Below, in pieces: positions 45,115 to 53,815 of a stretch of DNA of 64,000 bases. The DNA is from Bacteroidota bacterium (GTDB lineage Bacteria > Bacteroidota > Bacteroidia > 2-12-FULL-35-15), in the NCBI GenBank assembly GCA_025963775.1, contig JAOQAD010000040.1, positions 186,001 through 250,000 of the forward strand, in the 5' to 3' direction. The stretch's first letter is position 1. The number at the start of each line of letters is the position of its first letter. Under the pieces are notes generated by a model. The model saw nothing but the letters and a program-made list of their open reading frames with translations. It had not been told where the DNA came from and made no database searches. The position numbers and the translations under genes are program-made.

Positions 45115-45951
45115 CTAATTCATATTGAATGTGAACGTATTTCCGTTGATCGTTAACGTGGCCTGCGCATCGCATGTTCCACTGCCGTAATCCACCGTGC
45201 GGACCGCAAGTCCTTCAGGCGTAATATCCACTCTTCCCGACTCTACCCAGCTGCAGGATGTGCGCTTCACAATAGGCGATGAAATGTTCACCGTATACGA
45301 CTTGCCTTCGCGGTTAACGCCGCTTGCACTGCCGGTTAAGCTGTACACATCATCCATGATATTGAGCGGCGTTGAAGTGCCTGCCGTTTGCGAGAATGTG
45401 CGGATTCCTTCCCACTGTAACGTGTTCGCCCAGGCCGGGTCGCTGCACCTTCCCCTGAAGATCTGGTGGGAAAATGAGCTTGTTGCACTGTGAGTAATTC
45501 TCATACTGTCGCATGCATACGTGCTGCTGCCTACCCTGTAATTTACCATTGTTACTTTCACATACGAGCCTACAATGTGCCAGTAGTTGGAGAACACGCA
45601 GACAATTTGTCCGCTGCGGGGTTTCCCGTCAACAGCATCTGTTGTTGGCGATGTGGGCGTACCGTAATCAATCGTCATCGTTACAGGGAAACCGTCGAGC
45701 GTATCCGCCGGATCCACAATAATGGTAGGGCTTCCTGACATTGCGCTGTTCGCATCCAGCATGCTCTTGATCCCGTTTTCCTTGATGGCAAAGCCATTCA
45801 CGGAGGTCATCGATTTTCCGAACTCCGCCTCGCAGATGCTGTTATCCACTGCCGATTGGGTTTCTGTGTCGGGCTTTTCCTTTTTGCAGGAAGTAAATGT
45901 CACTCCCATTACGGTAACAAGTACAGCCGAAGCCATTAAAATACGTTTCAT
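45115..45951 (-). CDS. Hypothetical secreted lipoprotein, paralogue of the one at 2528-3370
   Basis: The protein is 278 residues from the ATG at 45951. The longer frame, from 46014, adds 21 residues before the signal and is less likely. The lipoprotein signal is MKRILMASAVLV ... TFTSCKKEKPD. The mature part shares DDVYSLTGSASG, a CSW core and the ending DYGSGTCDAQATLTINGNTF with the lipoprotein at 2528-3370, so the two are paralogues. It lies between the SiaB pair and a SpoIIE sensor on the same strand but has its own promoter (46047-46076) and terminator (45084-45110). Function unknown. Confidence 0.78.
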   Translation of the reverse strand: MKRILMASAVLVTVMGVTFTSCKKEKPDTETQSAVDNSICEAEFGKSMTSVNGFAIKENGIKSMLDANSAMSGSPTIIVDPADTLDGFPVTMTIDYGTPTSPTTDAVDGKPRSGQIVCVFSNYWHIVGSYVKVTMVNYRVGSSTYACDSMRITHSATSSFSHQIFRGRCSDPAWANTLQWEGIRTFSQTAGTSTPLNIMDDVYSLTGSASGVNREGKSYTVNISSPIVKRTSCSWVESGRVDITPEGLAVRTVDYGSGTCDAQATLTINGNTFTFNMN

Positions 45952-46046
45952 ATTTTCCGGGTTTACGAGGTTATGATCTTCAGGAATTGCCCTCAAAGCG
46001 AATCCATGAAGCAATTATTAAATGTCTATGCTGATTTTATCGTAAA

Positions 46047-46076
46047 CAAAGTTAAACAATTTTACAGAATAACAAA
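46047..46076 (-). promoter_or_regulatory. Promoter of the lipoprotein gene (TTTG-N18-TAACTTTG)
   Basis: Minus strand: TTTG (46073-46076), 18 bp, TAACTTTG (46047-46054). Both boxes match the Bacteroidota consensus exactly, 96 bp before the ATG at 45951. Confidence 0.65.
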
Positions 46077-46087
46077 ATGGCTGTAGA

Positions 46088-49000
46088 TCAGCTGAACCTG
46101 ATGCCCATGACAAGAATGTCGTCGACCTGCTGATATTCTCCACGCCAGTTGTTGAATGTTTCCTCGAGGATCCTTCCCTGCTCTTCCATGCCTTTATCCT
46201 GGATGGAAAGCAGCAGCTCATTGAAGCGCTTCACCATGAATTTTTTTCCTTTTTCACCGCCAAACTGGTCAGCATAACCATCGGAGCTCATGTAGAAGGT
46301 ATCGCCTTTGCTGATTTTTATCGCATGGCTCGTATAATGCCGCTGTGCTTCCAGTTGTGATCCGCCGATCGGGAATTTATCCGCTTCGATCTTTTCGAAT
46401 TTACTTCCGTTAAGAATGAACAATGGCCTGAAAGCGCCTGCAAACAGCATTTCGGTGTTGTCAGCATTGATGGAGCAAATGGCCACATCCATTCCATCGC
46501 TGGTATCCACCACGTTGGTTCCCTGCTTCAATGCCGATTGCACACCTTTGTGCAGCGCGTTCAATATTTGATCAGGAGCAATGATCCCGTTCTCGATGAT
46601 GATCTGGTTCAGCAGGTTGTGCCCGATCATGCTCATGAAAGCGCCCGGAACGCCGTGTCCTGTGCAATCAACCACCGCAATGATCTTTCTTCCGTCCTTG
46701 ATCCCGAACCAGTAAAAGTCGCCGCTGACAATGTCCTTCGGCTTATACAGCAGGAACGACCCAGGGAAATACCTGAAGATCTGCTCCAGCGGAGGCAGGA
46801 TCGCCAGCTGGATGCGCTTTGCGTACTGGATGCTGCTGGTGATGTCCTTGTTCTTCTGCGCAAGCTCCTGTGTGCGCTCTTCCACTTTCTCTTCCAGCTT
46901 CCTGTTCTCGCGCTTGATGGATGAGGTACGGTATCTTACAAAGACTGTAAATCCTGCGATGATGAGAATGATGCAAAGTGCATAAAACAATTTTGTTTTC
47001 CAGAAAGGCGGGTTGATGCGGATGTACAGCGTAACGCCTTCATCGTTCCATACGCCGTCGCTGTTCGCAGCACGCACGCGGAACACGTAATTGCCACCGC
47101 TTAATTCGGTGTAGCTTGCATAGCGCTGTGAGCCGGCCGGCGACCAGTCCTCATCAACTCCTTCGAGCTTGTACGAATATTTATTTTTTCCCGGCATCTG
47201 GTAATCGAGGGCCACAAAATCGAAGGAGAAGAAATTCTGCTTCCAGGAAAGGTTGAGGTATTTTTTGTTATAGATCAGTGTATCGAGCTCCACTTCCTTA
47301 CCAAAGCGTTTGTAGGAGATGATCCGCACAGGCGGCACATGCGGGTTGTCCCTGATCTTTTCAGGATTAAAAACATTGAAGCCGTTCACGCCGCCAACAA
47401 ATATTTCCCCGTTTTTGCTGTTGAAGAACGCTCCCTGGTTATGCTCCATTCCCTGCAATCCATCGTTCACATCGTAATTGTGAAACGCAGAGCCATCCAC
47501 ATTTTTCACAGCAGGATTGAATTTGGAAATGCCTTTGTTCGTCGTCATCCAGAGATTGCCCTGCTTATCGGGCATCACACAATAGATGTAATCATTCGGC
47601 AATCCGTCCTTCTCAAAATAATGGTCAAAATGCTCGGTGCGCGGATCAAATTTGTTCAGTCCGTTCGCTGTTGCAAACCATAAATTATTGTTAGCATCCT
47701 CATAAATGTGGTTAATGGAATTGGAGCTGATGCTGTTCGCCTTTTCATCCCGCTCATACGTTTTCACTGTGCCTGTTTCCACGTTCAGCGCATTTACGCC
47801 TCCGCCTTCTGTACCGATCCAGATGAGCCCTTTGCTGTCCTCGAAGATGGTGTAAATGTTATTGCTGCTCAATCCCGATTCGATGGTGTAATGCGTAAAA
47901 AGGTTCCGGCTCTTGTCGTAGGAGAACACACCGCCTTTGTAGGTTCCGACCCAGATCAGGCCATTGTGATCCTGTATGATGCTGATGATCGTGCCGTTGT
48001 TCTGGCTTTTTAACAGTGGATACGACGTTACCTTTTTTGTGTTCTTATCATAAGAGTTGAGGCCTCTTCCCCAGGTCCCGACCCAGATCCAGCCATCCTT
48101 ATCTTCGCAGAGCGAAAGAATTGAATTGTTGCTTGCCGTCGACAGCTCAGGATATTGCGTGTAAGTATCCGTTTCGCGGTCGAGCGAAGTAAGCCCGCCC
48201 TGGCTGGTGCCGATCCACACAAGCCCGCTCCTGTCCTGCATCAGCGCCAGCACCACATTGCTCTGCAGGCTGTTTTCCGAATCGTCTTTTTTCTTGTAGT
48301 ACTGAAATTTGCTGCTTGCCCTGAAATGAACGTTCACGCCTCCGCCTTCCGTACCGATCCATACAGAACCAACCTTGTCGTGGTAAATGCATTTTACCTG
48401 GTTGCTGTTGATGCTGTTCTGGTTTTTTTCATCGTACCTGTAATGGCGGTATCTCCCCGTTTTTTTGAAGTACTGGTCAAGCCCGCCGCCGTACGTACCG
48501 ATCCAGAGCACACCGTTTGCATCTTCAGTGATGGAAGTGATCCCGTTATGTGCAAGCGAGTTCAGATCCTTTTCATTGTTGAGCAGGTTCCTTAAAAATT
48601 TTTTGCTGCCGGGATCAAAGATCTGAATGCCGTCGCCAAACGTACCGATCCAGAAAATGCCGTCCTTATCTTCATGAATGGAACGCACCTGATTGGAGTT
48701 CTCCACCACAGCACCCGTTGTTTCATCCAGCTGCTGGTAGTTCCTGAACGTTTTTGTTTTTTTATCGAATGAGTTCAATCCCCCGCCGGAAGTGCCGATC
48801 CAGATCATACCATCGCCGCTTTCATGCAGGCACCAGGCAGCATTATTGCTCAGGCTGTTCGGGTCGTTCCTGTCGTTCAGGTATCTTGTGAATGTGCCGC
48901 TGCTCCTGTTTAAAACATTCAGTCCTTCATCGGTTCCCACCCAGAGCATTCCATCCCTGTCTTCTATAACAGAACGGATCTTATTATTGCTGAGTGAATT

Positions 49001-49390
49001 TTTTCTGCCACGCTCGTACAAGTGATGTGTGAACTTCCCTGTGATGAGGCTGTAAGCTTCTATTCCGCCGCCATCAGTACCGATCCAGAGAATGCCTTCC
49101 TTATCCTCGTACAGGGTATTGATAAAATTATTGGAGAGTGAATTTGAATCGAGCGGATTGTGCTTGTATACGGTGATGTTGTAGCCATCGTATTTATTCA
49201 GGCCATCCTGTGTTCCAAACCACATAAATCCACGGCTGTCCTGCAGGATGCAGTTCACCACTCCCATCGATAATCCCTGGTCGGCAGTGATGTGCCCGAA
49301 TTTAAGCTCCTGCGAAGCAAGCCTGCCTGTAGCGGATACAGAGAGGAGAACAGTAATGAGGAAGATATGTTTGAGTAGCCTGATCTGCAT
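46088..49390 (-). CDS. Propeller/Y_Y_Y sensor with SpoIIE (PP2C) phosphatase output
   Basis: The 1100-residue protein has a signal peptide (MQIRLLKHIFLITVLLS ... LASQELK), a two-bladed regulator propeller made of about fourteen repeats with GxLWIGTxGGGL (residues about 40-690), a Y_Y_Y domain (about 715-785, YVFRVRAANSDG), a membrane helix (about 798-822), a coiled coil and a cytoplasmic SpoIIE domain (about 880-1098). The domain carries SGDFYWFG, DCTGHGVPGAFMSM, GMDVAICSIN, SSDGYADQFGGE and QVDDILVMGIRF. The metal-binding aspartates are kept. It resembles the SpoIIE gene at 20641. The SiaB/SiaC pair lies downstream on the same strand and is a plausible substrate route. Confidence 0.92.
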   Translation of the reverse strand: MQIRLLKHIFLITVLLSVSATGRLASQELKFGHITADQGLSMGVVNCILQDSRGFMWFGTQDGLNKYDGYNITVYKHNPLDSNSLSNNFINTLYEDKEGILWIGTDGGGIEAYSLITGKFTHHLYERGRKNSLSNNKIRSVIEDRDGMLWVGTDEGLNVLNRSSGTFTRYLNDRNDPNSLSNNAAWCLHESGDGMIWIGTSGGGLNSFDKKTKTFRNYQQLDETTGAVVENSNQVRSIHEDKDGIFWIGTFGDGIQIFDPGSKKFLRNLLNNEKDLNSLAHNGITSITEDANGVLWIGTYGGGLDQYFKKTGRYRHYRYDEKNQNSINSNQVKCIYHDKVGSVWIGTEGGGVNVHFRASSKFQYYKKKDDSENSLQSNVVLALMQDRSGLVWIGTSQGGLTSLDRETDTYTQYPELSTASNNSILSLCEDKDGWIWVGTWGRGLNSYDKNTKKVTSYPLLKSQNNGTIISIIQDHNGLIWVGTYKGGVFSYDKSRNLFTHYTIESGLSSNNIYTIFEDSKGLIWIGTEGGGVNALNVETGTVKTYERDEKANSISSNSINHIYEDANNNLWFATANGLNKFDPRTEHFDHYFEKDGLPNDYIYCVMPDKQGNLWMTTNKGISKFNPAVKNVDGSAFHNYDVNDGLQGMEHNQGAFFNSKNGEIFVGGVNGFNVFNPEKIRDNPHVPPVRIISYKRFGKEVELDTLIYNKKYLNLSWKQNFFSFDFVALDYQMPGKNKYSYKLEGVDEDWSPAGSQRYASYTELSGGNYVFRVRAANSDGVWNDEGVTLYIRINPPFWKTKLFYALCIILIIAGFTVFVRYRTSSIKRENRKLEEKVEERTQELAQKNKDITSSIQYAKRIQLAILPPLEQIFRYFPGSFLLYKPKDIVSGDFYWFGIKDGRKIIAVVDCTGHGVPGAFMSMIGHNLLNQIIIENGIIAPDQILNALHKGVQSALKQGTNVVDTSDGMDVAICSINADNTEMLFAGAFRPLFILNGSKFEKIEADKFPIGGSQLEAQRHYTSHAIKISKGDTFYMSSDGYADQFGGEKGKKFMVKRFNELLLSIQDKGMEEQGRILEETFNNWRGEYQQVDDILVMGIRFS

Positions 49391-49409
49391 ATCGGTTATT
49401 GATCGGAAG

Positions 49410-49417
49410 TAAAGATA
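49410..49417 (-). promoter_or_regulatory. Weak -7 box (TATCTTTA) upstream of the SpoIIE sensor
   Basis: Minus-strand TATCTTTA matches seven of eight positions of TAnnTTTG, 20 bp before the ATG at 49390. No -33 box is clear. Confidence 0.25.
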
Positions 49418-49462
49418 TAAAATTGTATGAATTGGGGATGAAAGGATGCTTTATGTGGTGAT

Positions 49463-50040
49463 GCTGGGGATTAATAATTCGTACCTCCGGCGCTCTGTGA
49501 GGGCGGTGGGCGTTTTATGTTATTAATAATATACTCCTCCGGAGTAGTAGCCGCCCCTGCGCGTCCGCCACTTCAGAGAAGCGTATTATTAATAACCAAC
49601 TAAGTAAGGCTGGGGATCAATAATTCGCTCCCCCGGAGCTCTGTGAAGGTGGTGGACGTTTTATGTTATTAATAATTTACTCCTCCGGAGTAGTAGTCAA
49701 GATGGATTTCCCGGAACAGGCCGCTCCTGCGGAGCTTGACAATGTGCAGTTAAAAGGTGGCAACAAACAGGCCGCTCCTCCGGCGCTCTGTGAGGACGGT
49801 GCGCGTTTTATGTTATTAATAATATACTCCTCCGGAGTAGTCGCCCCTGCGTGTCCGGCGCTTCAGAGAAGCGTATTATTAATAACCAACTAAGTGAGGC
49901 TGGGAATCAATAATTCGCTCCTCCGGAGCTCTGTGAGGGCGGTGGACGTTTTATGTTATTAACCATTTACTCCTCCGGAGTAGTCGCCCCTGCGTGTCCG
50001 GCGCTTCAGAGAAGCGCATTATTAATAACCAACTAAATGA
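49463..50040. repeat. Four-copy tandem repeat array (units about 140 bp)
   Basis: Four units begin near 49463, 49609, 49768 and 49899. Each complete unit contains GCTCTGTGAGG, CGTTTTATGTTATTAA, ACTCCTCCGGAGTAG, CGCCCCTGCG, GCTTCAGAGAAGCG and ATTATTAATAACCAAC. The second unit is cut short near 49700 and followed by AACAGGCCGCTCCTGCGGAG, the same family as 39742-39962. Small reading frames crossing it are repeat artefacts. Its CTCCGGAG palindromes can form hairpins in RNA. Confidence 0.75.
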
Positions 50041-50124
50041 AAACGAAACGAAGAGCTCCGGAGGAGCGAATTATTCTACCCGGAAAATTTTTACAGAGAA
50101 AAATCAAAGATAAATTGAGGAGTA

Positions 50125-51531
50125 TCAAACGCGAACGCCAATGACAAGGATATCGTCGACCTGTTCCAGATCACCTTTCCACTGCTCGTGGTGATAATTT
50201 AAAATATGTTTCTGCTCATCGGTGGTATTGTCCTGGATCTCCACCAGCAGCTCCTGGAATTTTTTGTACTTGAATTTTTTTCCCAGCGGCCCGCCAAACT
50301 GGTCTGCATAGCCATCTGTGAACAGGTAAATGCAATCACCGGGCTGAAGCGGGATCACATTGTTGGTGAACACTTTCACATCTGCATTGTCGGTATCCGC
50401 GCCAATGGCCTGTTTGTCAGGCTTTATCTCGATGAACTGTTTGTTGCGTATAATGTAGATCGGGTTATTGGCGCCTGCATACTGCAATTCCATCTTTTCA
50501 GGATTGATGGTCACCAATGCCATGTCCATTCCATCTTTGATCGAGTTCAGGCTCTTGGTCACTTCCTTGTTCAGGAAGCTTAAAGCATCTGCAGGCGTGT
50601 TGATCGCTGCATTGGCAACAGTCTGGTTCAGAATGGTGCTCCCGATAATGCTCATGAGCGCCCCCGGAACGCCATGGCCGGTGCAATCCACAGCAGCCAG
50701 CACAATAATGTCGTAGGTGGGCCCGCCATCCTTTGGTATCGTTTGGCCTTTTGCGTACCAGTAAAAATCTCCGCTCACCACGTCCTTCGGCTTATACAGT
50801 ATAAAATAATCTTTCAGCTCCTTGTCCAGCTTTTCCAGCGGGGGCAGCACCGCCTGCTGGATGCGCTGCGCATAGTTGATGCTGTCGCTGATGTCTTTGT
50901 TCTTCTCTTCGATGATCTCATTCTTCTCTTCCAGCTGCTTGAAGGATTCGGCAAGTGCAAGCCTTGCAATGATCTCTTTCTTTGTAAGGTTTGTGCGCGT
51001 ATTGATGAGCAGGATGGTGAACAAAGCTACGGATGTAGTGAGCATTCCTCCATTAATGAGGATATCGCTGGTATGCAGGTGGCTGTTCATCGAGAAGAAA
51101 ATGATATTGGCGATGAAGGAAATAATAACGATGGACACCGAGTAGACCGGGCGCCAAAGCACAAACATACCTGCACCAATGAACAGGGCAATGTAGGCGA
51201 ACGTATGCTTCTGAAGCTCCGGGATGTTCATCACGCTGTACATGTAGGCATTCTGGATGGAGATCCCGATGAAGGGGATCAGCGCGATCAGCTCAGGAAA
51301 ATTGACGAGGCGTTTTTTAAAAAGAAGCACCACCAGCGTAAGCGCAGAAACAGCCAAACGGAAAATAAGGAAATCGGTAAAATGCTCGGGAATGGTGTAA
51401 TAATCCCCTATCGCCCAGATAGGGTTCAATCCAACGGCAACCCAGGCAATAAGTGCATGGTATTTAAATGCCGTGATGTTCAGCTCATTCTGCCAGGAAA
51501 TCGGTGTTTCGGATGGAGCGGTTTGTTTCAT
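50125..51531 (-). CDS. Multi-helix membrane sensor with SpoIIE (PP2C) phosphatase output
   Basis: The protein is 468 residues. The N-terminal half has six or seven hydrophobic helices (about residues 20-190) with no recognised ligand domain. A coiled coil (about 200-240, SFKQLEEKNEIIEEKNKD) leads into a SpoIIE domain (about 255-467). That domain shows SGDFYWYA, DCTGHGVPGALMS, GMDMALVTINPE, FTDGYADQFGG and QVDDILVIGVRV. It resembles the SiaA layout (membrane sensor plus SpoIIE) more than the two propeller proteins do, and so is the best SiaA counterpart here. TAAATTTG on its strand at 51558-51565 is its likely -7 box. Confidence 0.9.
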   Translation of the reverse strand: MKQTAPSETPISWQNELNITAFKYHALIAWVAVGLNPIWAIGDYYTIPEHFTDFLIFRLAVSALTLVVLLFKKRLVNFPELIALIPFIGISIQNAYMYSVMNIPELQKHTFAYIALFIGAGMFVLWRPVYSVSIVIISFIANIIFFSMNSHLHTSDILINGGMLTTSVALFTILLINTRTNLTKKEIIARLALAESFKQLEEKNEIIEEKNKDISDSINYAQRIQQAVLPPLEKLDKELKDYFILYKPKDVVSGDFYWYAKGQTIPKDGGPTYDIIVLAAVDCTGHGVPGALMSIIGSTILNQTVANAAINTPADALSFLNKEVTKSLNSIKDGMDMALVTINPEKMELQYAGANNPIYIIRNKQFIEIKPDKQAIGADTDNADVKVFTNNVIPLQPGDCIYLFTDGYADQFGGPLGKKFKYKKFQELLVEIQDNTTDEQKHILNYHHEQWKGDLEQVDDILVIGVRV

Positions 51532-51557
51532 ATAAATTATTTGAAACTCCTAAAGTT

Positions 51558-51565
51558 CAAATTTA
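51558..51565 (-). promoter_or_regulatory. Candidate -7 box (TAAATTTG) for the membrane SpoIIE gene
   Basis: Minus-strand TAAATTTG matches TAnnTTTG exactly, 26 bp before the ATG at 51531. A TTG stands 14 bp upstream, shorter than usual. The divergent methyltransferase gene starts at 51611, so this gap holds promoters for both directions. Confidence 0.4.
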
Positions 51566-51610
51566 GTTAAATTCAGCTACAAGTTCGTATTTTTACAAAA
51601 AAATTCAAGA

Positions 51611-52366
51611 ATGAGCGAGAAAGGACATCCGGATTGGTTTGCAACGTGGTTTGATTCCCCATACTATCATACGCTCTACAAGCACAGGAACTGCGATGAG
51701 GCCGGATCGTTCATCGATAAGCTCGTTAATTTTCTGAAGCCTGCTCCCGGCGCCCGGTTTCTTGACCTTGCATGCGGCAAAGGCAGGCATTCCGTGTTCC
51801 TCAACAAAAAAGGATTTGATGTTACCGGCGTGGACCTTTCACCCGAAAGCATCAGACAGGCATCCGCCTGTGAAAATGAGCAGTTGCATTTTTATGTGCA
51901 CGATATGCGGAAGCTTTTCCGGACCAATTATTTTGATTACATCGTAAACCTCTTCACCAGCTTCGGCTACTTTGAAAAGGAAAGAGATGAAATGGCGACG
52001 ATCCGCTCGGTCGCAAAAGGCTTAAAGCCGGAAGGCATTTTTGTGCTCGACTTTTTCAACTCCCGGAAAGTGCTGAAAAATCTGAAGGCTGAAGACGCGA
52101 TCACTGTTGAAGGCATCACGTTCCGGATCAGGAAAAGGATCGAAAATGGCTATATCAGCAAGCAGATCGACTTTTCGGACAAAGGAGAGGATTTTCATTT
52201 CGAAGAAAAAGTGAAAGCATTATCACTGCCTGATTTCGAAAAATACTTTTCAGGCAGCGGCCTTAAAATACTACATTTGTGGGGCAGTTATGACCTGGCG
52301 GAATTTGATCCCGAAACATCCGACAGGCTTATCATACTGGCAAAAAAAATCAATACATCCGCATGA
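51611..52366 (+). CDS. Class I SAM-dependent methyltransferase
   Basis: The 251-residue protein has a Rossmann-type SAM-binding domain from about residue 45: FLDLACGKGRHSVFLNKKG (motif I), VTGVDLSPESI and FDYIVNLFTSFGYFE. The N-terminus, with WFATWFDSPYYHTLYKHR, is a cap seen in several bacterial methyltransferases that act on small molecules. Substrate unknown. It overlaps the ZIP gene by 4 bases (ATGA), so the two are translationally coupled, and the divergent partner is the SpoIIE sensor. Confidence 0.88.
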   Translation: MSEKGHPDWFATWFDSPYYHTLYKHRNCDEAGSFIDKLVNFLKPAPGARFLDLACGKGRHSVFLNKKGFDVTGVDLSPESIRQASACENEQLHFYVHDMRKLFRTNYFDYIVNLFTSFGYFEKERDEMATIRSVAKGLKPEGIFVLDFFNSRKVLKNLKAEDAITVEGITFRIRKRIENGYISKQIDFSDKGEDFHFEEKVKALSLPDFEKYFSGSGLKILHLWGSYDLAEFDPETSDRLIILAKKINTSA

Positions 52367-53079
52367 GCTATTCAATGTACCTCTTTCTTTTTTTGTCGGT
52401 GATCGTAAGCGGGCTGAGCGTATTGTTCATTAACATCAGCAGCAAGAATTTAAAGCTATTGCTTTCCTTCAGCGGTGCATTCCTTTTTGCCATCAGCGTG
52501 CTGCACCTCATCCCTGAGATCTATGCATCGGGAGCGGCCAATGCCGGCGTGTACATCCTCATCGGTTTTTTTGCGCAGATCCTTCTCGAGTTCTTTTCGG
52601 AAGGAATTGAGCACGGGCATATTCACATCCACAAGCACGGGCATGAACACAGTGCATTTCCATATGCCATGATGATCGGGCTTTCCATCCATTCCTTCCT
52701 GGAAGGGATGCCGCTTGCAAACGGAAGCACGGATACACACGAATCGCTGCTCACAGGCATCATCCTGCATAACATTCCCATCGCGATCGCTTTAATGACC
52801 ATGCTGCTGCAATCGCACATCAGCAAGCAGCAGGCAATCATGTGGCTGGTTGTATTCGCACTCATCACCCCGCTCGGAAGCTTCACCAGCTATGCGATCG
52901 GGCAGAACATGATCGGCGGGCTCTCGATGTATTCCGACAGGATCATGGCTGTGGTGGTCGGGATCTTCCTTCACATTTCCACCACCATACTTTTTGAATC
53001 CAGCGAAAACCACCGCTTCAACCTCATCAAATTTGTAGTGATCCTCCTCGGCGCTTCACTTGCATTTATAGGCAGTTAA
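52363..53079 (+). CDS. ZIP family metal transporter
   Basis: The 238-residue membrane protein has about eight helices and moves zinc or another divalent metal into the cytoplasm. A histidine-rich loop (EHGHIHIHKHGHEH) binds metal between helices three and four. HSFLEGMPLA and HNIPIAIALMTML are the metal-site helices, although the second lacks the glutamate often found in HNIPEG. It starts within the stop codon of the methyltransferase gene (ATGA). The scramblase-like gene follows after 17 bp. Confidence 0.88.
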   Translation: MSYSMYLFLFLSVIVSGLSVLFINISSKNLKLLLSFSGAFLFAISVLHLIPEIYASGAANAGVYILIGFFAQILLEFFSEGIEHGHIHIHKHGHEHSAFPYAMMIGLSIHSFLEGMPLANGSTDTHESLLTGIILHNIPIAIALMTMLLQSHISKQQAIMWLVVFALITPLGSFTSYAIGQNMIGGLSMYSDRIMAVVVGIFLHISTTILFESSENHRFNLIKFVVILLGASLAFIGS

Positions 53080-53096
53080 CCAAATAAACTAAAAAC

Positions 53097-53684
53097 ATGA
53101 ACTCCATTCTTCAGCGTAACACGTACTTCGTAAAGGAGCACATCGGCTTCTTTAAGGCAGCCAACAATTTCGACATCTACAGCCCGGAGAACCAGGAGCT
53201 GATCATGAACTGCCGTGAAGATTCGCTGGGCTTCTTCACCAAAATGTTCCGCTTCACCGATTATAAACGGATGACCCCTTTTCACATCGAGATCAAAACA
53301 CCCGACGGAAAAAAAGTGCTGACGGTAAAACGCGGGGTCACGATTTTCAGATCGGTGGTGGAAGTGCTGGATGAGAACGATATGCTTGTCGGAAAATTCA
53401 GGCAGAAGTTTTTCAGCATCGGCGGAAAATTTGCCGTGCTCGATACCAATGATAATGAAGTGTGCAGGCTGAAAGGCAGCTGGACCAGCTGGGATTTTGC
53501 TTTTGTGCAAAACGACCGCGAGCTGGCAAGAGTGAATAAAAAATGGGCCGGCATCGGCAAGGAGCTGTTCACTTCCGCCGATAATTACATGCTTACGGTC
53601 AATGAAAGTGTTCCTGCATCCGATCCAACCCGCATCCTGATCCTTGCGGCGGTAATGTGCATCGACATGGTATTGAAAGAATAA
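53097..53684 (+). CDS. Phospholipid scramblase/LURP-one-like protein
   Basis: The 195-residue protein has the Tubby-like LURP-one/scramblase fold: MNSILQRNTYFVKEHIGFFK, LTVKRGVTIFRSVVEVLD, FRQKFFSIGGKFAVLDTND, a tryptophan-rich SWTSWDFAFV and an end with a hydrophobic helix (ILILAAVMCIDMVL). The family name does not prove scrambling activity in bacteria. It is the third gene of the methyltransferase-ZIP run and may have a membrane-lipid role. Confidence 0.78.
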   Translation: MNSILQRNTYFVKEHIGFFKAANNFDIYSPENQELIMNCREDSLGFFTKMFRFTDYKRMTPFHIEIKTPDGKKVLTVKRGVTIFRSVVEVLDENDMLVGKFRQKFFSIGGKFAVLDTNDNEVCRLKGSWTSWDFAFVQNDRELARVNKKWAGIGKELFTSADNYMLTVNESVPASDPTRILILAAVMCIDMVLKE

Positions 53685-53698
53685 ATTTCGGAAAACAT

Positions 53699-53770
53699 CA
53701 TTGCGGTCCGCCACAGCGGAGAAGCAATCTGCATAAGAATGAGATTGCTTCGCTATCACCCGCAATAACG
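53699..53770. repeat. Inverted GCAATCT...AGATTGC repeat
   Basis: CATTGCGGTCCGCCACAGCG...GAAGCAATCT (53699-53730) is followed after 11 bases by AGATTGCTTCGC...CGCAATAACG (53742-53770), forming an imperfect hairpin. It belongs to the same family as the 32119-32154 copies. Confidence 0.6.
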
Positions 53771-53815
53771 CATTGTATTGAGATTTAGTAGAATCCCCGA
53801 TACTCATTTAATTTT

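Noticed and set aside
49663..49893. A 76-codon frame in the repeat array
   Set aside because: The peptide contains the same MLLIIYSSGVV words twice because it is translated tandem repeat DNA. It has no independent support.
49463..50040. CRISPR array
   Set aside because: Units are about 140 bp with no short direct repeats separated by unique spacers, and no cas genes are present.
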